Assembly (NCBI GenBank): GCA_966211675.1
Contig: CBIHPK010000080.1
Location: 1-34,795 of the forward strand
DNA: 34,795 bases
Direction of reading: 5' to 3'
Source of the DNA: SCUS01 sp966211675
GTDB lineage: Bacteria > Myxococcota_A > Polyangia > Polyangiales > Ga0077539
The notes under the pieces were generated by a model, which saw only the letters and a list, made by a program, of their open reading frames with translations, searched no databases and was not told the DNA's origin. Below are positions 14,220 through 22,414 of this stretch, piece by piece; within the stretch, counting starts at the first letter, position 1, and the number at the start of each line of letters is the position of its first letter. Made by a program: the position numbers and the translations under genes.

Positions 14220-16117
14220 CGGGACCCGCGGAGCCGCGGCCCACCGTGCTGAGCACCTGGATGGACCAGGCCACGGACGGCCTCTTCGTCTCGGATCCCT
14301 CCGGCTTCTACGTGGAGGTCAACCAGCGGGGCTGCCAGATGCTCGGGCGCACCCGAGAGCAGGTCATCGGGCTCCACGTCCGGGACATCGTCCACCCGGA
14401 AGACGTCCTGATGCGCGCCGTCGACCTCTCGAAGATCAGCACCGGAGTGTCCTTCCTCTCCGAGCGCAGGCTGATGCGCCTCGACGGGAGCAGCTTCCTG
14501 GCGGAGGTGTCGACCACCCGCCTCGACGACGGCCGCTACCTGGCCATCGTGCGGGACGTCACGGCGAGGCGCGCGGCCGAGGAGGCGGCCAGGCGCGCCG
14601 AGGCCAGCTTCCGAGCGCTGCTCGACGTGCTGCCCGCCCTGGTGGTGGTGCACCGCGAGGGGGTCATCGTGTACGCCAACGCCACCGCGGTGAAGGCCAG
14701 CGGCTACGGCAGCCCCGCCGAGCTGGTGGGCTCGCGGGTGATCGAGCTGGTGTACCCCGACGACCGCGCCATGGTGGCCGGGCGCATCCGTCGGATGATG
14801 GAGACGGGCGCCGCGGAGGCCCTGGAGCGCGAGCGCTTCCTGCGCCGCGACGGCACGCACTTCGAGGCCGAGGTGGTCGCGCTGCCGCTGGTCTTCGACG
14901 GCAAGCCCTCGCTCCTGGCGGTGGCCACCGACGCGACGGAGAGCGCGAAGCTGCGCGCCCAGCTCATCCAGTCCGACCGGCTCGCGAGCATCGGCCTCCT
15001 CGCGGCGGGCGTCGCTCACGAGATCAACAACCCGCTGACCTACGTGCTGCCCAACCTGGAGCGCCTCGCCCAGGGCCTCGACTCCGCTTCGCCGGACCTC
15101 GCGGCCCTGCAGGAGAACGTCCGCGGGGCCCTCGACGGCGTGCGGCGCGTGCAGAAGATCGTGCGCGACCTCAGCACCTTCGCCCGCGACGCCCGCGGCG
15201 ACGACACGGCCACGGACGTCAACGACGCGGTGGCCTCGGCGCTGCTCCTCGCGGAGGGCGCGCTGCGCTTCCGCACTCGCGTCACGCGCGACCTCACCGC
15301 CTGCTCGAAGGTGCGCGCCAACGAGGGGCGCCTGGTGCAGGTGCTGCTCAACCTGGCGGTCAACGCGGCGCACGCGATCCCCGAGGGGGACGCGGCGGTG
15401 CACGAGGTGAAGATCACCACGAGGGACGCGCCGGGCGAGGTGCGCATCACCGTGAGCGACACCGGCGAGGGCATCGCGGCCGAGCACCTGCCTCGGCTTT
15501 TCGATCCCTTCTTCACCACCAAGGCCCCGGGCTCGGGCTCCGGGCTCGGGCTCTCGGTGTGCCACTCGATCGTGACCTCCCTCGGCGGGCGCATCGAGGT
15601 GGAGAGCACGCGGGGCGAGGGGAGCGCCTTCACCGTGGTGCTCCCGGCGGTCGCCACGACGGTGCCGCCGCCGATCGCCCGGCCGTCGCCCTCGCAGGCC
15701 CCGTCGCGCGAGCCCTCGTCGCGGCCGAGGCTGCTGCTGGTGGACGACGAGCGCAACGTACGCGACGTGCTGCAGGCGCTGCTGAAGCGGCGCTACGAGG
15801 TCGCCGCCGCGGCCTCCGTGGCCGAGGCTCGGGAGAGGCTCACGGAGAGCGGCGACTGGCAGCTCATCCTCTGCGACCTGATGATGCCCGAGGCCACCGG
15901 GATGGACCTCTACGACTGGGTCGAGCACGAGCACCCGGCGCTCGCGTCGCGGATGGTGTTCATGACCGGCGGGGCCTTCACCTCGCGAGCCCGCGAGCTG
16001 CTCGACCGGCTGCCCGACCGGTGGATCGAGAAGCCCTTCGAGTTCGACCAGCTCACCGCCCTGCTCGACCGGCTCTCCGCGGCGCAGGAGCCCGCCGCGC
16101 AGGCCCTCCAGGCCTAG
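14216..16117 (+). CDS. Soluble PAS-PAS hybrid histidine kinase with C-terminal receiver
   Basis: A 633-aa cytosolic hybrid sensor kinase with no membrane segment. Order: PAS (about 15-115), second PAS (about 130-243), dimerisation/phosphoacceptor domain with the H-box GVAHEINNPL (H268), catalytic ATPase domain with N-box NLAVNAAHAI (around N383), G1 DTGEGI (D415), F-box FDPFFTTK and G2 GSGLGL (441-446). A Pro/Ser linker follows (484-503), then a receiver domain with acidic pair D510-D511, phosphoacceptor D554, T584 and K606. It autophosphorylates on His and passes phosphate to its own receiver and possibly to a separate response regulator. GTG 14216 starts the gene and overlaps the stop of a 10-codon frame. 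The input is probably a cytosolic small molecule, redox state or protein sensed by the PAS domains. No output regulator is adjacent. Confidence 0.93.
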   Translation: MTGPAEPRPTVLSTWMDQATDGLFVSDPSGFYVEVNQRGCQMLGRTREQVIGLHVRDIVHPEDVLMRAVDLSKISTGVSFLSERRLMRLDGSSFLAEVSTTRLDDGRYLAIVRDVTARRAAEEAARRAEASFRALLDVLPALVVVHREGVIVYANATAVKASGYGSPAELVGSRVIELVYPDDRAMVAGRIRRMMETGAAEALERERFLRRDGTHFEAEVVALPLVFDGKPSLLAVATDATESAKLRAQLIQSDRLASIGLLAAGVAHEINNPLTYVLPNLERLAQGLDSASPDLAALQENVRGALDGVRRVQKIVRDLSTFARDARGDDTATDVNDAVASALLLAEGALRFRTRVTRDLTACSKVRANEGRLVQVLLNLAVNAAHAIPEGDAAVHEVKITTRDAPGEVRITVSDTGEGIAAEHLPRLFDPFFTTKAPGSGSGLGLSVCHSIVTSLGGRIEVESTRGEGSAFTVVLPAVATTVPPPIARPSPSQAPSREPSSRPRLLLVDDERNVRDVLQALLKRRYEVAAAASVAEARERLTESGDWQLILCDLMMPEATGMDLYDWVEHEHPALASRMVFMTGGAFTSRARELLDRLPDRWIEKPFEFDQLTALLDRLSAAQEPAAQALQA

Positions 16118-16725
16118 CGGTCGTCGCGCACCAGGACGAAGTAGTGGTCGAGCGAGCGCTCGCCCTTGTAGGCGGCGCCGATGCTCACGCCGTCGGTGAC
16201 GCGGCGGAGGAAGTCGCGCGTGCCGGCGAAGATCAGGCGCTGCAGCCCCTGCTCGTTGGGGACGACCCTGGGCCACGACCCGACCACGGCCCGGTCGGGG
16301 ACCTGGAAGTAGTCCACCACGACGTCGCCGCGGGCGGACCAGACGGGGTTGTCGCGCACGGGATACGCGACGAAGTAACCCGGGCCGAACCATCGCACCG
16401 AGGCGCCCTCGTTGTAGCCGAAGAGCCGCGCGGTGCCGTCGTCGGGGCGGCAGAAGCGCTTCTCGAAGGTGCGGAAGGCCTTCGGGACGGGGAGGGTGTT
16501 GCGCCCGTGGTGGCGCACCTCCTCGCGGTCGGCCCTCGCGGCGGGGACCAGGTCGGGGAGGGAGATCGCCTCGGCCTGCGCGGCCACCGCGTAGAGCCGC
16601 CGCTGCCCCGCCCGGTCGAGGGAGAACACGGCCTCGCGGCGCTCGGCGAAGGGGCGGTCGGCGAACCATTCGACGACCTCGGAGATGCGGGTCACCCGGC
16701 GTTCGAGGAGCTCGGTCAGTTGCAT
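16114..16725 (-). CDS. Protein of unknown function in the propeller-cytochrome operon
   Basis: A 203-aa protein without signal peptide or membrane helix, so predicted cytosolic. An N-terminal helical part (ELLERRVTRISEVVEWF) leads to a mixed alpha/beta body with many aromatic residues (YNEGASVRWFGPGYFVAYPV, DVVVDYFQVPD) and ends SLDHYFVLVRDDR. I recognise no family or catalytic motif. GTG 16767 is an alternative start that would overlap the cytochrome stop as GTGA, but the extra codons include TCT and ACA, rare in this DNA, so ATG 16725 is preferred. The last bases, CTAG, hold the stop codons of both this gene and the convergent kinase. Position third in the operon suggests a link to the cytochrome, yet the absence of a signal peptide puts it in a different compartment. 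Confidence 0.75.
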   Translation of the reverse strand: MQLTELLERRVTRISEVVEWFADRPFAERREAVFSLDRAGQRRLYAVAAQAEAISLPDLVPAARADREEVRHHGRNTLPVPKAFRTFEKRFCRPDDGTARLFGYNEGASVRWFGPGYFVAYPVRDNPVWSARGDVVVDYFQVPDRAVVGSWPRVVPNEQGLQRLIFAGTRDFLRRVTDGVSIGAAYKGERSLDHYFVLVRDDR

Positions 16726-16763
16726 GTTGGCGCGCGCGAGTGTCGCAGAATCGCCGCGGGCGG

Positions 16764-17507
16764 TCACGGGCAGCGGAAGAGCATGGTGAGGTCTCGGAGC
16801 TCGTCGTCCGAGAGGGCCTCGACGGAGAACGGCGGCATCGAGCCCGCGTAGCCGAGGAAGCTCCCGTGGCGGACCTTCTCCACCACCACGGTGCGCAGGT
16901 ACGCCGTGCGGTCGGTGTAGCCCGACGGCAGGCTGTCGTCGCAGTGCTCCCGCTCCGTGTCTCCGGGGACGATGGAGACCAGCGGGCCGAGGCGTCCGGC
17001 GCCGCTGCCGACCGCCCCGTGGCAGCTGGCGCAGGCGCGGGCCCACACGGACGGAGCGCGGGCGGCGTCGCCCTCGCCGAGCGAGCGCACGACGCGGGGG
17101 TAGGTCTGCGCCACGGGCTGCGTCCCCGCGGTGGAGCCGTCGGGGCTCAGCGACTCCAGCCAGGCGTAGAGGGCCTCGCCGGTGCGGCCGTCGAGGTCCG
17201 TGGGGGTGCCTCGCATGAAGAAGGTCCAGCAGCGCTCGACCGCCTCGTGGAGGTGGGCGGTCTCGCCGCCCCAGAAGCTCGCCCGCTGCGCGGCGCCCTC
17301 CAGCGGCGCCCCGGGGAGGAGCCGGGTGCCCGCCTCGGAGGGCCTCACGGCGTGGCAGGTGGTGCACGCGAAGACGTTGTAGCGGGAGCGGCTGGAGGCG
17401 GGGTTCTGCGCGATGGCGGCGCCCTCCGCGGAGGCGGGCAGGCGCACCTCCGTGTCGGCGCAGGCCGGGATCAACAGCGCGAGGACCGCGGCGCCCAGGG
17501 CCTTCAC
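16764..17507 (-). CDS. Exported di-heme cytochrome c
   Basis: A 247-aa exported cytochrome with two covalent heme sites, CTTCH (48-52) and CASCH (159-163). GTG 17507 overlaps the propeller gene stop as GTGA and is required for the signal sequence, which ends LIPAC; the Cys near residue 16 may be lipidated, though the lipobox is imperfect. The second domain has a likely distal ligand Met224 in the loop GSMPPF, typical of class I cytochromes c. The first domain is less standard, and its sixth ligand is unclear. It transfers electrons in the periplasm or at the cell surface. The coupled upstream propeller lipoprotein recalls pairs in which a seven-bladed propeller and a cytochrome c form an oxidoreductase or electron-relay module. 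No catalytic cofactor site for the propeller is identified. Confidence 0.9.
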   Translation of the reverse strand: MKALGAAVLALLIPACADTEVRLPASAEGAAIAQNPASSRSRYNVFACTTCHAVRPSEAGTRLLPGAPLEGAAQRASFWGGETAHLHEAVERCWTFFMRGTPTDLDGRTGEALYAWLESLSPDGSTAGTQPVAQTYPRVVRSLGEGDAARAPSVWARACASCHGAVGSGAGRLGPLVSIVPGDTEREHCDDSLPSGYTDRTAYLRTVVVEKVRHGSFLGYAGSMPPFSVEALSDDELRDLTMLFRCP

Positions 17508-18748
17508 GGGCGGGGCCCCGGGGCGAAGACGATCGCGTCGGGGAAGACGCCGAGGGTGAAGCTGCGCACGGTGTGGAGGTCGTCCGGGTGCAGCACCAGC
17601 ACGGTGCCGGGCTCGCTGCGCGAGGGGTCGGTGGCGTGGCGGCCCTCGCAGATCAGGTAGTAGAGCCCGTCGGGGCCGTACGCGACCTGGTGGGGCAGGG
17701 TGCACTCCTCGGGCGTGAAGTAGCGCTGGTCGCGCAGCGCGAGGCCCGCGGCGGTGGAGAGGCGGGTGACGCTGTCGCGGCCCTGCGTGGGCACCACGAT
17801 GCTCGACCCGTCGGGGCTGAAGCCCGGGAACCACGCCTTGCCCGGCAGCCGGCGCGTGAGCCGCGAGTCGTCGCGGGCGCCGGTGGCGACGTCGAAGGCG
17901 ACGAGCACGTTGGCGACCGCGCAGCCCAGCCAGACCGAGGCGCCGTCCGGGGAGAGGGCCAGGGAGTAGGGGCCGTAGGTGGGCGAGGTGGCGCTGCGCG
18001 GGGGCGATCCGCCGAGGTAGACGAGGCGCACGGTGGGCCGCGGTCCGTCGAGGGAGACCACGCCGAGGGCGTCGTCGCCGTAGCAGGCCATGAAGACCGT
18101 GCGGCCATCGGCGGAGACCACCATGCCGTGCGCGGCGACGCAGACCGGGATGGTCGCCGTGCGGGTCATGGTGGCCGTGTCGATCACGATGAGGTTGGAC
18201 TTCTGTCGCTCCGGGTCGCCCACGTTGGCCTGCGCTCGGCGCAGATCGAAGTGGGACACATAGGCCGTGCGGCCGTCGCGAGAGAGGGCCATGTCGCCGG
18301 GGTTGGGGTCGACGTCGACCTGGCCCAGCAGGCGGAAGTCGCAGAGCGAGCGCTTCACGAAGATGCCGGGCGTGTCGGAGGATCCGTGCTCGGCGTGGGG
18401 CCCGGCGGGAATGGCCGCGGCGGGGAAGGAGAGCGGGGAGTAGAGCACCCCCCGCGAGAGGTCGACCGCGAGGTGGTGCGGGCCGTTCTCGGCGAGCGGA
18501 CCCACCCCGATCGGGTGCGTGCCCCGGACGGTTCCGCCGGCGAGGTCGAGCACGGCGACGGAGTTCATCAGGCTGTTGGTGACGTACCCGAGGCCGCCGT
18601 CGGGGATGCCCGGGTCGGTGCAGCTCGGGCCCCAGGCGCTCGCGTCGAGGCGGTCGTAGACCACGCGCTCCTCGCCGCAGCCGGCCAGCGCCGAGGCCGC
18701 GAGGATCAGCAGGAGGAGCGCGGTCGAGAGGGGAGGGTGGGTGGACAT
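17504..18748 (-). CDS. YVTN-type seven-bladed beta-propeller lipoprotein
   Basis: A 414-aa lipoprotein: basic start, Leu/Ala-rich h-region and lipobox LAGC (Cys near 26). The body is built of YVTN/lactonase-like blades, each with a pattern like 'LSPDGxxVWxGxxxxNxVxxxD': GYVTNSLMNSVAVLDL, DMALSRDGRTAYVSHFD, GMVVSADGRTVFMACYGD, SLALSPDGASVWLGCAVAN and PGFSPDGSSIVVPTQGRD. Two segments before blade 3 hold HAEHGSSD and CDFRLL, giving possible metal or disulfide positions, but no active site can be assigned. It starts an operon with the di-heme cytochrome (GTGA overlap). ATG 18748 has no clear Shine-Dalgarno. The gene is divergent from the propeller lipoprotein at 18909, with 160 bp between them. 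The function is probably binding or electron transfer at the cell surface. Confidence 0.88.
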   Translation of the reverse strand: MSTHPPLSTALLLLILAASALAGCGEERVVYDRLDASAWGPSCTDPGIPDGGLGYVTNSLMNSVAVLDLAGGTVRGTHPIGVGPLAENGPHHLAVDLSRGVLYSPLSFPAAAIPAGPHAEHGSSDTPGIFVKRSLCDFRLLGQVDVDPNPGDMALSRDGRTAYVSHFDLRRAQANVGDPERQKSNLIVIDTATMTRTATIPVCVAAHGMVVSADGRTVFMACYGDDALGVVSLDGPRPTVRLVYLGGSPPRSATSPTYGPYSLALSPDGASVWLGCAVANVLVAFDVATGARDDSRLTRRLPGKAWFPGFSPDGSSIVVPTQGRDSVTRLSTAAGLALRDQRYFTPEECTLPHQVAYGPDGLYYLICEGRHATDPSRSEPGTVLVLHPDDLHTVRSFTLGVFPDAIVFAPGPRP

Positions 18749-18908
18749 TGGACGTGAGGGGGAGCGAGCGACGGCGCCCTCGGGACGGGGTTCATGACAT
18801 CGCTGGCGGGAGATTGCACCCATGCGCGCTCCGCCCGGTTGATGCTGCGACATCGTGACGCGCGCGGCGCTTGACCCCGCGGAGCGTCTCGTCGAGGCTG
18901 CCGCGGTG

Positions 18909-20036
18909 ATGGATCGACGTCGGGCCTTCGGTTGGATCGCTCTCACCGCGACGCTCGGCGTCGGGTGCTTCCCGGATGATGCGCTGCACACCGACGCGGG
19001 GGGCGACGTGGTGAACGACCTCGGCCGCACCGACGCGACGGTGACCGACGCGGGTCCTCGCGACGTGCCGCGCTTCGACGTGGTCGACGCGGGGCTGCCC
19101 GCGGACATGGGCGTCGCCGACGCGGGGTCCTCGGACACGGGGAGCGACGTCTCGGAGACGGGGCCCGTGATCGAGGGGCCGGCGTGCGAGATGGCGCCCG
19201 CCATGGCGAGCTCGCGGCTGGTCTTCGACTCGCTCCCCAGCGCGAGGGACTTCGTCTTCGACGGCCTCGGCGGGGTGGCCGTCGCGCAGGGCTCGACGGT
19301 GGCGCTGCGCCGCGCGGGCGAGACCACGCCGGTCACGATGGTGATGACCGGCGAGGTGGTCGCGCTGCGCTTCACCCGCAGCGCGGGCCTGGTGCTGGCG
19401 GTGTTCAACAACACCGGCTCGGGCACGGGCAACGGGGCGATCTACCAGGTGGCCCCCGGGGCGACGACGGCGACGCTCCGGCAGTCGGGGCTGCGCCAGC
19501 CGGGCGGCCTCGCGGTCGACGCGGCCGATCGCATCTGGTTCAGCGACACCACCATGAACTCCATCTACCGGCTGCCGCCCACCTCCGACGCGGGCACCGG
19601 CGCTCAGGTCGTGGTGACGGACGTCCCGAGCCCCACGCAGCTGCTCGTCGACGCCCAGGGGCGGTACCTCTTCGTGGCCCGCTCGGACACCAACACCGTG
19701 ATGCGCCTCGAGCTCGGCAGCGGCGGCGACGGCGGGACCATCGGCGCGGCGATGCCCTTCGTCGGCGGGTTCAGCCGCGTGTCGGGCCTCGCTCAGGACG
19801 AGTGCGGCAACGTGTTCGTGGCCGACGAGATCGTCGACCGCATCTGGCGGGTGCCCATCCTCGCGGGCGACGCGGTGCGCGTGGTGACGGACGTGCGCGG
19901 CCCGCGCTCGCTGATGTTCGGCGTGGGCTCCCCCTTCGGCCCGCGGGAGCTCTACGCCCTCTCGGCCATCGACGGCACCCTGCGCGCCGCCAACCTCGTC
20001 GCCCGGGGCGTGCCGCTGGCGGTCCCCGCGCGATGA
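18909..20036 (+). CDS. NHL/SMP-30-like beta-propeller lipoprotein
   Basis: A 375-aa lipoprotein starting at ATG 18909, which places the signal MDRRRAFGWIALTATLGVGC in register with a lipobox (Cys20); an in-frame ATG 54 bases upstream would bury it. Residues 25-95 form a low-complexity Asp/Val/Thr/Ala stalk (DAGGDVVNDLGRTDATVTDAG and similar). The rest is a propeller with NHL/SMP-30-like blades: PGGLAVDAADRIWFSDTTMN, TQLLVDAQGRYLFVARSD and VSGLAQDECGNVFVADEIVD. Such lipoproteins are abundant in myxobacteria and are thought to bind ligands or partners at the surface. The stop overlaps the start of the Cys-rich gene as ATGA, so the two are translated together. Confidence 0.85.
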   Translation: MDRRRAFGWIALTATLGVGCFPDDALHTDAGGDVVNDLGRTDATVTDAGPRDVPRFDVVDAGLPADMGVADAGSSDTGSDVSETGPVIEGPACEMAPAMASSRLVFDSLPSARDFVFDGLGGVAVAQGSTVALRRAGETTPVTMVMTGEVVALRFTRSAGLVLAVFNNTGSGTGNGAIYQVAPGATTATLRQSGLRQPGGLAVDAADRIWFSDTTMNSIYRLPPTSDAGTGAQVVVTDVPSPTQLLVDAQGRYLFVARSDTNTVMRLELGSGGDGGTIGAAMPFVGGFSRVSGLAQDECGNVFVADEIVDRIWRVPILAGDAVRVVTDVRGPRSLMFGVGSPFGPRELYALSAIDGTLRAANLVARGVPLAVPAR

Positions 20037-22414
20037 GGTCCCCGGGTCGGCTCGGGTGGCTCCTCCTGGCGCTCCCGCTCGCGGCGACCGGGTGCTTCGA
20101 CGCCCCGGTCCAGAGCCCCGACGCCGCCCTCGCCGACCTGCCCTCGACGGACCACCCCGCCGCCCTCGACGCGCCCGACGTCCGTGACGTCGCGGATGTC
20201 CCCGAGGTCCCCGATGTCCCCGCGGCGCAGGACGTCCCCGACGTGAGCGCCGACCTCGGCCCTCGCTGCACCAGCTCCGCGGACTGCTCCGACGGCCGGC
20301 TCTGCGGCCCCGACGGTCGCTGCTCGCCCTGCGTCCCTTCGGACGACCGCTGCCCCGCGGCGCAGCACTGCGACCCCATGACCCAGGGCTGCGTCCCCGG
20401 CTGCCGCTCGGACGAGGGCTGCATGGCGACCCCCCGGGCCGACGGCGGCGTCGCCCCGGCGCGCTGCGACCTCGCCCGCCACGTCTGCCTCGACTGCGAC
20501 GTCGACGACGACTGCCCGGCGCGATCGGTCTGCCGGATGGGCCAGTGCATGGCGGGCTGCAACGAGCGCCGCGGCTGCGCGCCCGGCGAGGTGTGCTGCA
20601 CCGGGAGCTGCGTCGACGTCCAGGCGGACATCGGCAACTGCGGGACCTGCGGGCGGCGCTGCGCCGTGAACAACGGCGTCCCGGCGTGCACCGCGGGCGC
20701 GTGCGGCATCGAGGCGTGCACCGTGGGCTTCGCGGACTGCAACCGCAGCCTCGCCGACGGCTGCGAGAGCAACCTCCAGGGCGACCCGGCGCGCTGCGGA
20801 GCCTGTGACGTATCCTGTCCGACGCCTCCGGGCGCGGGATCGGTCGCCTGCGGAGCGGGGCGCTGCGGCTTCACCTGCGCGGCGGGCCTCGCGGACTGCG
20901 ACGGCGACGCGCGCACCGGCTGCGAGCGCTCCGTGGCGAGCGACCCGGGCAACTGCGGGCGCTGCGGCAACGCGTGCCCCGCGCGGCCGGGGGCCTCGGT
21001 GCCTCGCTGCGAGTCGGGGCGCTGCGGGTACACCTGCGACCTGGGCCGCGGCGACTGCGACGGCGACGCGGCCAACGGCTGCGAGACCGACGTGGGCACC
21101 TCCCTCGCCCACTGCGGGCTCTGCGGCAGCGCGTGCTCGGCCCCGGCCAACGCGTCGGCGACCTGCGCGGCGGGGCGCTGCGGCTACGCCTGCAACGCGG
21201 GGTACGGCGACTGCGACCGCGACCCGGCCAACGGCTGCGAGGTCGACCTCCGGACGAGCGTCGCGAGCTGCGGCCGTTGCGGCGCGGCGTGCGTGGTGTC
21301 CGGTGGCTCGCCGGCCTGCGTCGACGGGTCGTGCACCATCGCGACCTGTGGCGGGAGCTTCGCCAACTGCGACGGCCTGGCCTCCAACGGCTGCGAGACG
21401 GACACGCGCAGCACGGCGGCCCACTGCGGGATGTGCGGGCGGGCGTGCCCGGCGGCTCCGCACGCGACGGCGGTCTGCGTGTCGAGCGCCTGCGCGACGC
21501 GGTGCTCGCCGTCCTACGGGGACTGCGACGGGGTCGCCTCCAACGGCTGCGAGACCGACCTGCGCACGGACGTGGCGCACTGCGGGCGCTGCGACGTGGC
21601 CTGCGTGACGGCCAACGGGACGCCCGGGTGCAGCGCGGGGGCGTGCGTGGTGGCCGGGTGCGTGACGGGCAAGGGCAACTGCGACGGCCTGGCCTCCAAC
21701 GGCTGCGAGACCGACCTCGCGACGAGCCCCAACCACTGCGGGGCCTGCGGGGTGGTGGGGGCCGAGGTCTGCGACGGCCGGGACAACAGCTGCGACGGGG
21801 TGGCGGACAACGGGTGCCCTCGCTCCATCGGCGGGCTCGCGGGCTTCGACTTCACCTCGCCGGAGTTCGGCACCGGGACCGGCACCTCCACCAGCGCTTC
21901 GTGCGCCGCGGGGCAGGTGGTGCGGGGCGTCTTCGGCCGGGTGAACGGCAGCTTCGTCACGCAGCTCAACGTCATCTGCGGCACCCCCCAGATCACCGAG
22001 GACCGCTCGACCACGCCCTACCGCTACGCCGCCACGCTCACCGGCTCGACGGACGTGGGCACCGTCGGGACGGCCATCGGGACGGTGTTTCGTTATGTGT
22101 GCCCGGGCGACTCGGTGGTGACGCGCATCCGAGGCCGGGCCTCGCCCTACCTCTATCAGTTCATGGTCGACTGCTCGACGCTGGCGGTGACGGGCAACCC
22201 CGGCAGCCTGCGCATCACCGCCACGCCGTTCGCGACCTCGCCCGGCTACGGCTCCGCCACCGGCGGAACCTTCGACTACCCCTGCCCCTCCGACGCCTCG
22301 GGCTCCGCCTCGGTGCTGCGCGGCCTCTTCGGCCGGCCCTTCCGGCTCCTCACCTCGATCTACAGCACCTCCGTGGGCGCCCGGTGCAGCGTCCCCTCGA
22401 TCACGCTACGGTGA
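20033..22414 (+). CDS. Large Cys-rich repeat lipoprotein with MopE-like metal-binding motif
   Basis: A 793-aa lipoprotein, lipobox AATGC (Cys near 21). Order: an Asp/Val/Pro stalk (25-80); a Cys-rich region with EGF-like spacing (CTSSADCSDGRLCGPDGRC and similar, 82-200); seven repeats of about 38-40 residues, each ending DCDG-x-NGCE-x-D followed by HCGxCGxxC (202-572); a motif EVCDGRDNSCDGVADNGC (about 578-595) resembling the copper-binding MopE element; and a C-terminal Gly-rich beta domain (610-793) with two VRGVFGR/LRGLFGR-type repeats. Many disulfides are implied, so the protein must fold outside the cytoplasm. Homologous repeat proteins in myxobacterial genomes are sometimes misnamed 'tryptophan synthase alpha chain'; nothing here supports that enzyme. 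The start overlaps the propeller gene stop (ATGA) and the end overlaps the glutaredoxin-like gene (GTGA). Confidence 0.88.
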   Translation: MRSPGRLGWLLLALPLAATGCFDAPVQSPDAALADLPSTDHPAALDAPDVRDVADVPEVPDVPAAQDVPDVSADLGPRCTSSADCSDGRLCGPDGRCSPCVPSDDRCPAAQHCDPMTQGCVPGCRSDEGCMATPRADGGVAPARCDLARHVCLDCDVDDDCPARSVCRMGQCMAGCNERRGCAPGEVCCTGSCVDVQADIGNCGTCGRRCAVNNGVPACTAGACGIEACTVGFADCNRSLADGCESNLQGDPARCGACDVSCPTPPGAGSVACGAGRCGFTCAAGLADCDGDARTGCERSVASDPGNCGRCGNACPARPGASVPRCESGRCGYTCDLGRGDCDGDAANGCETDVGTSLAHCGLCGSACSAPANASATCAAGRCGYACNAGYGDCDRDPANGCEVDLRTSVASCGRCGAACVVSGGSPACVDGSCTIATCGGSFANCDGLASNGCETDTRSTAAHCGMCGRACPAAPHATAVCVSSACATRCSPSYGDCDGVASNGCETDLRTDVAHCGRCDVACVTANGTPGCSAGACVVAGCVTGKGNCDGLASNGCETDLATSPNHCGACGVVGAEVCDGRDNSCDGVADNGCPRSIGGLAGFDFTSPEFGTGTGTSTSASCAAGQVVRGVFGRVNGSFVTQLNVICGTPQITEDRSTTPYRYAATLTGSTDVGTVGTAIGTVFRYVCPGDSVVTRIRGRASPYLYQFMVDCSTLAVTGNPGSLRITATPFATSPGYGSATGGTFDYPCPSDASGSASVLRGLFGRPFRLLTSIYSTSVGARCSVPSITLR
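20636..21748. repeat. Cys-rich NGCE/CGxCG tandem repeats
   Basis: Eight CGxC blocks and seven linking NGCE-type blocks are spaced by roughly 110-120 bp within the Cys-rich lipoprotein gene. Units near 21380 and 21690 share the same run of codons for GLASNGCETD, suggesting duplication or gene conversion. Confidence 0.85.

Noticed and set aside
20033..22414. Naming the Cys-rich lipoprotein as tryptophan synthase alpha chain, as some homologues are labelled
   Set aside because: There is no TIM barrel or TrpA motif; the sequence is a secreted Cys-rich repeat protein.
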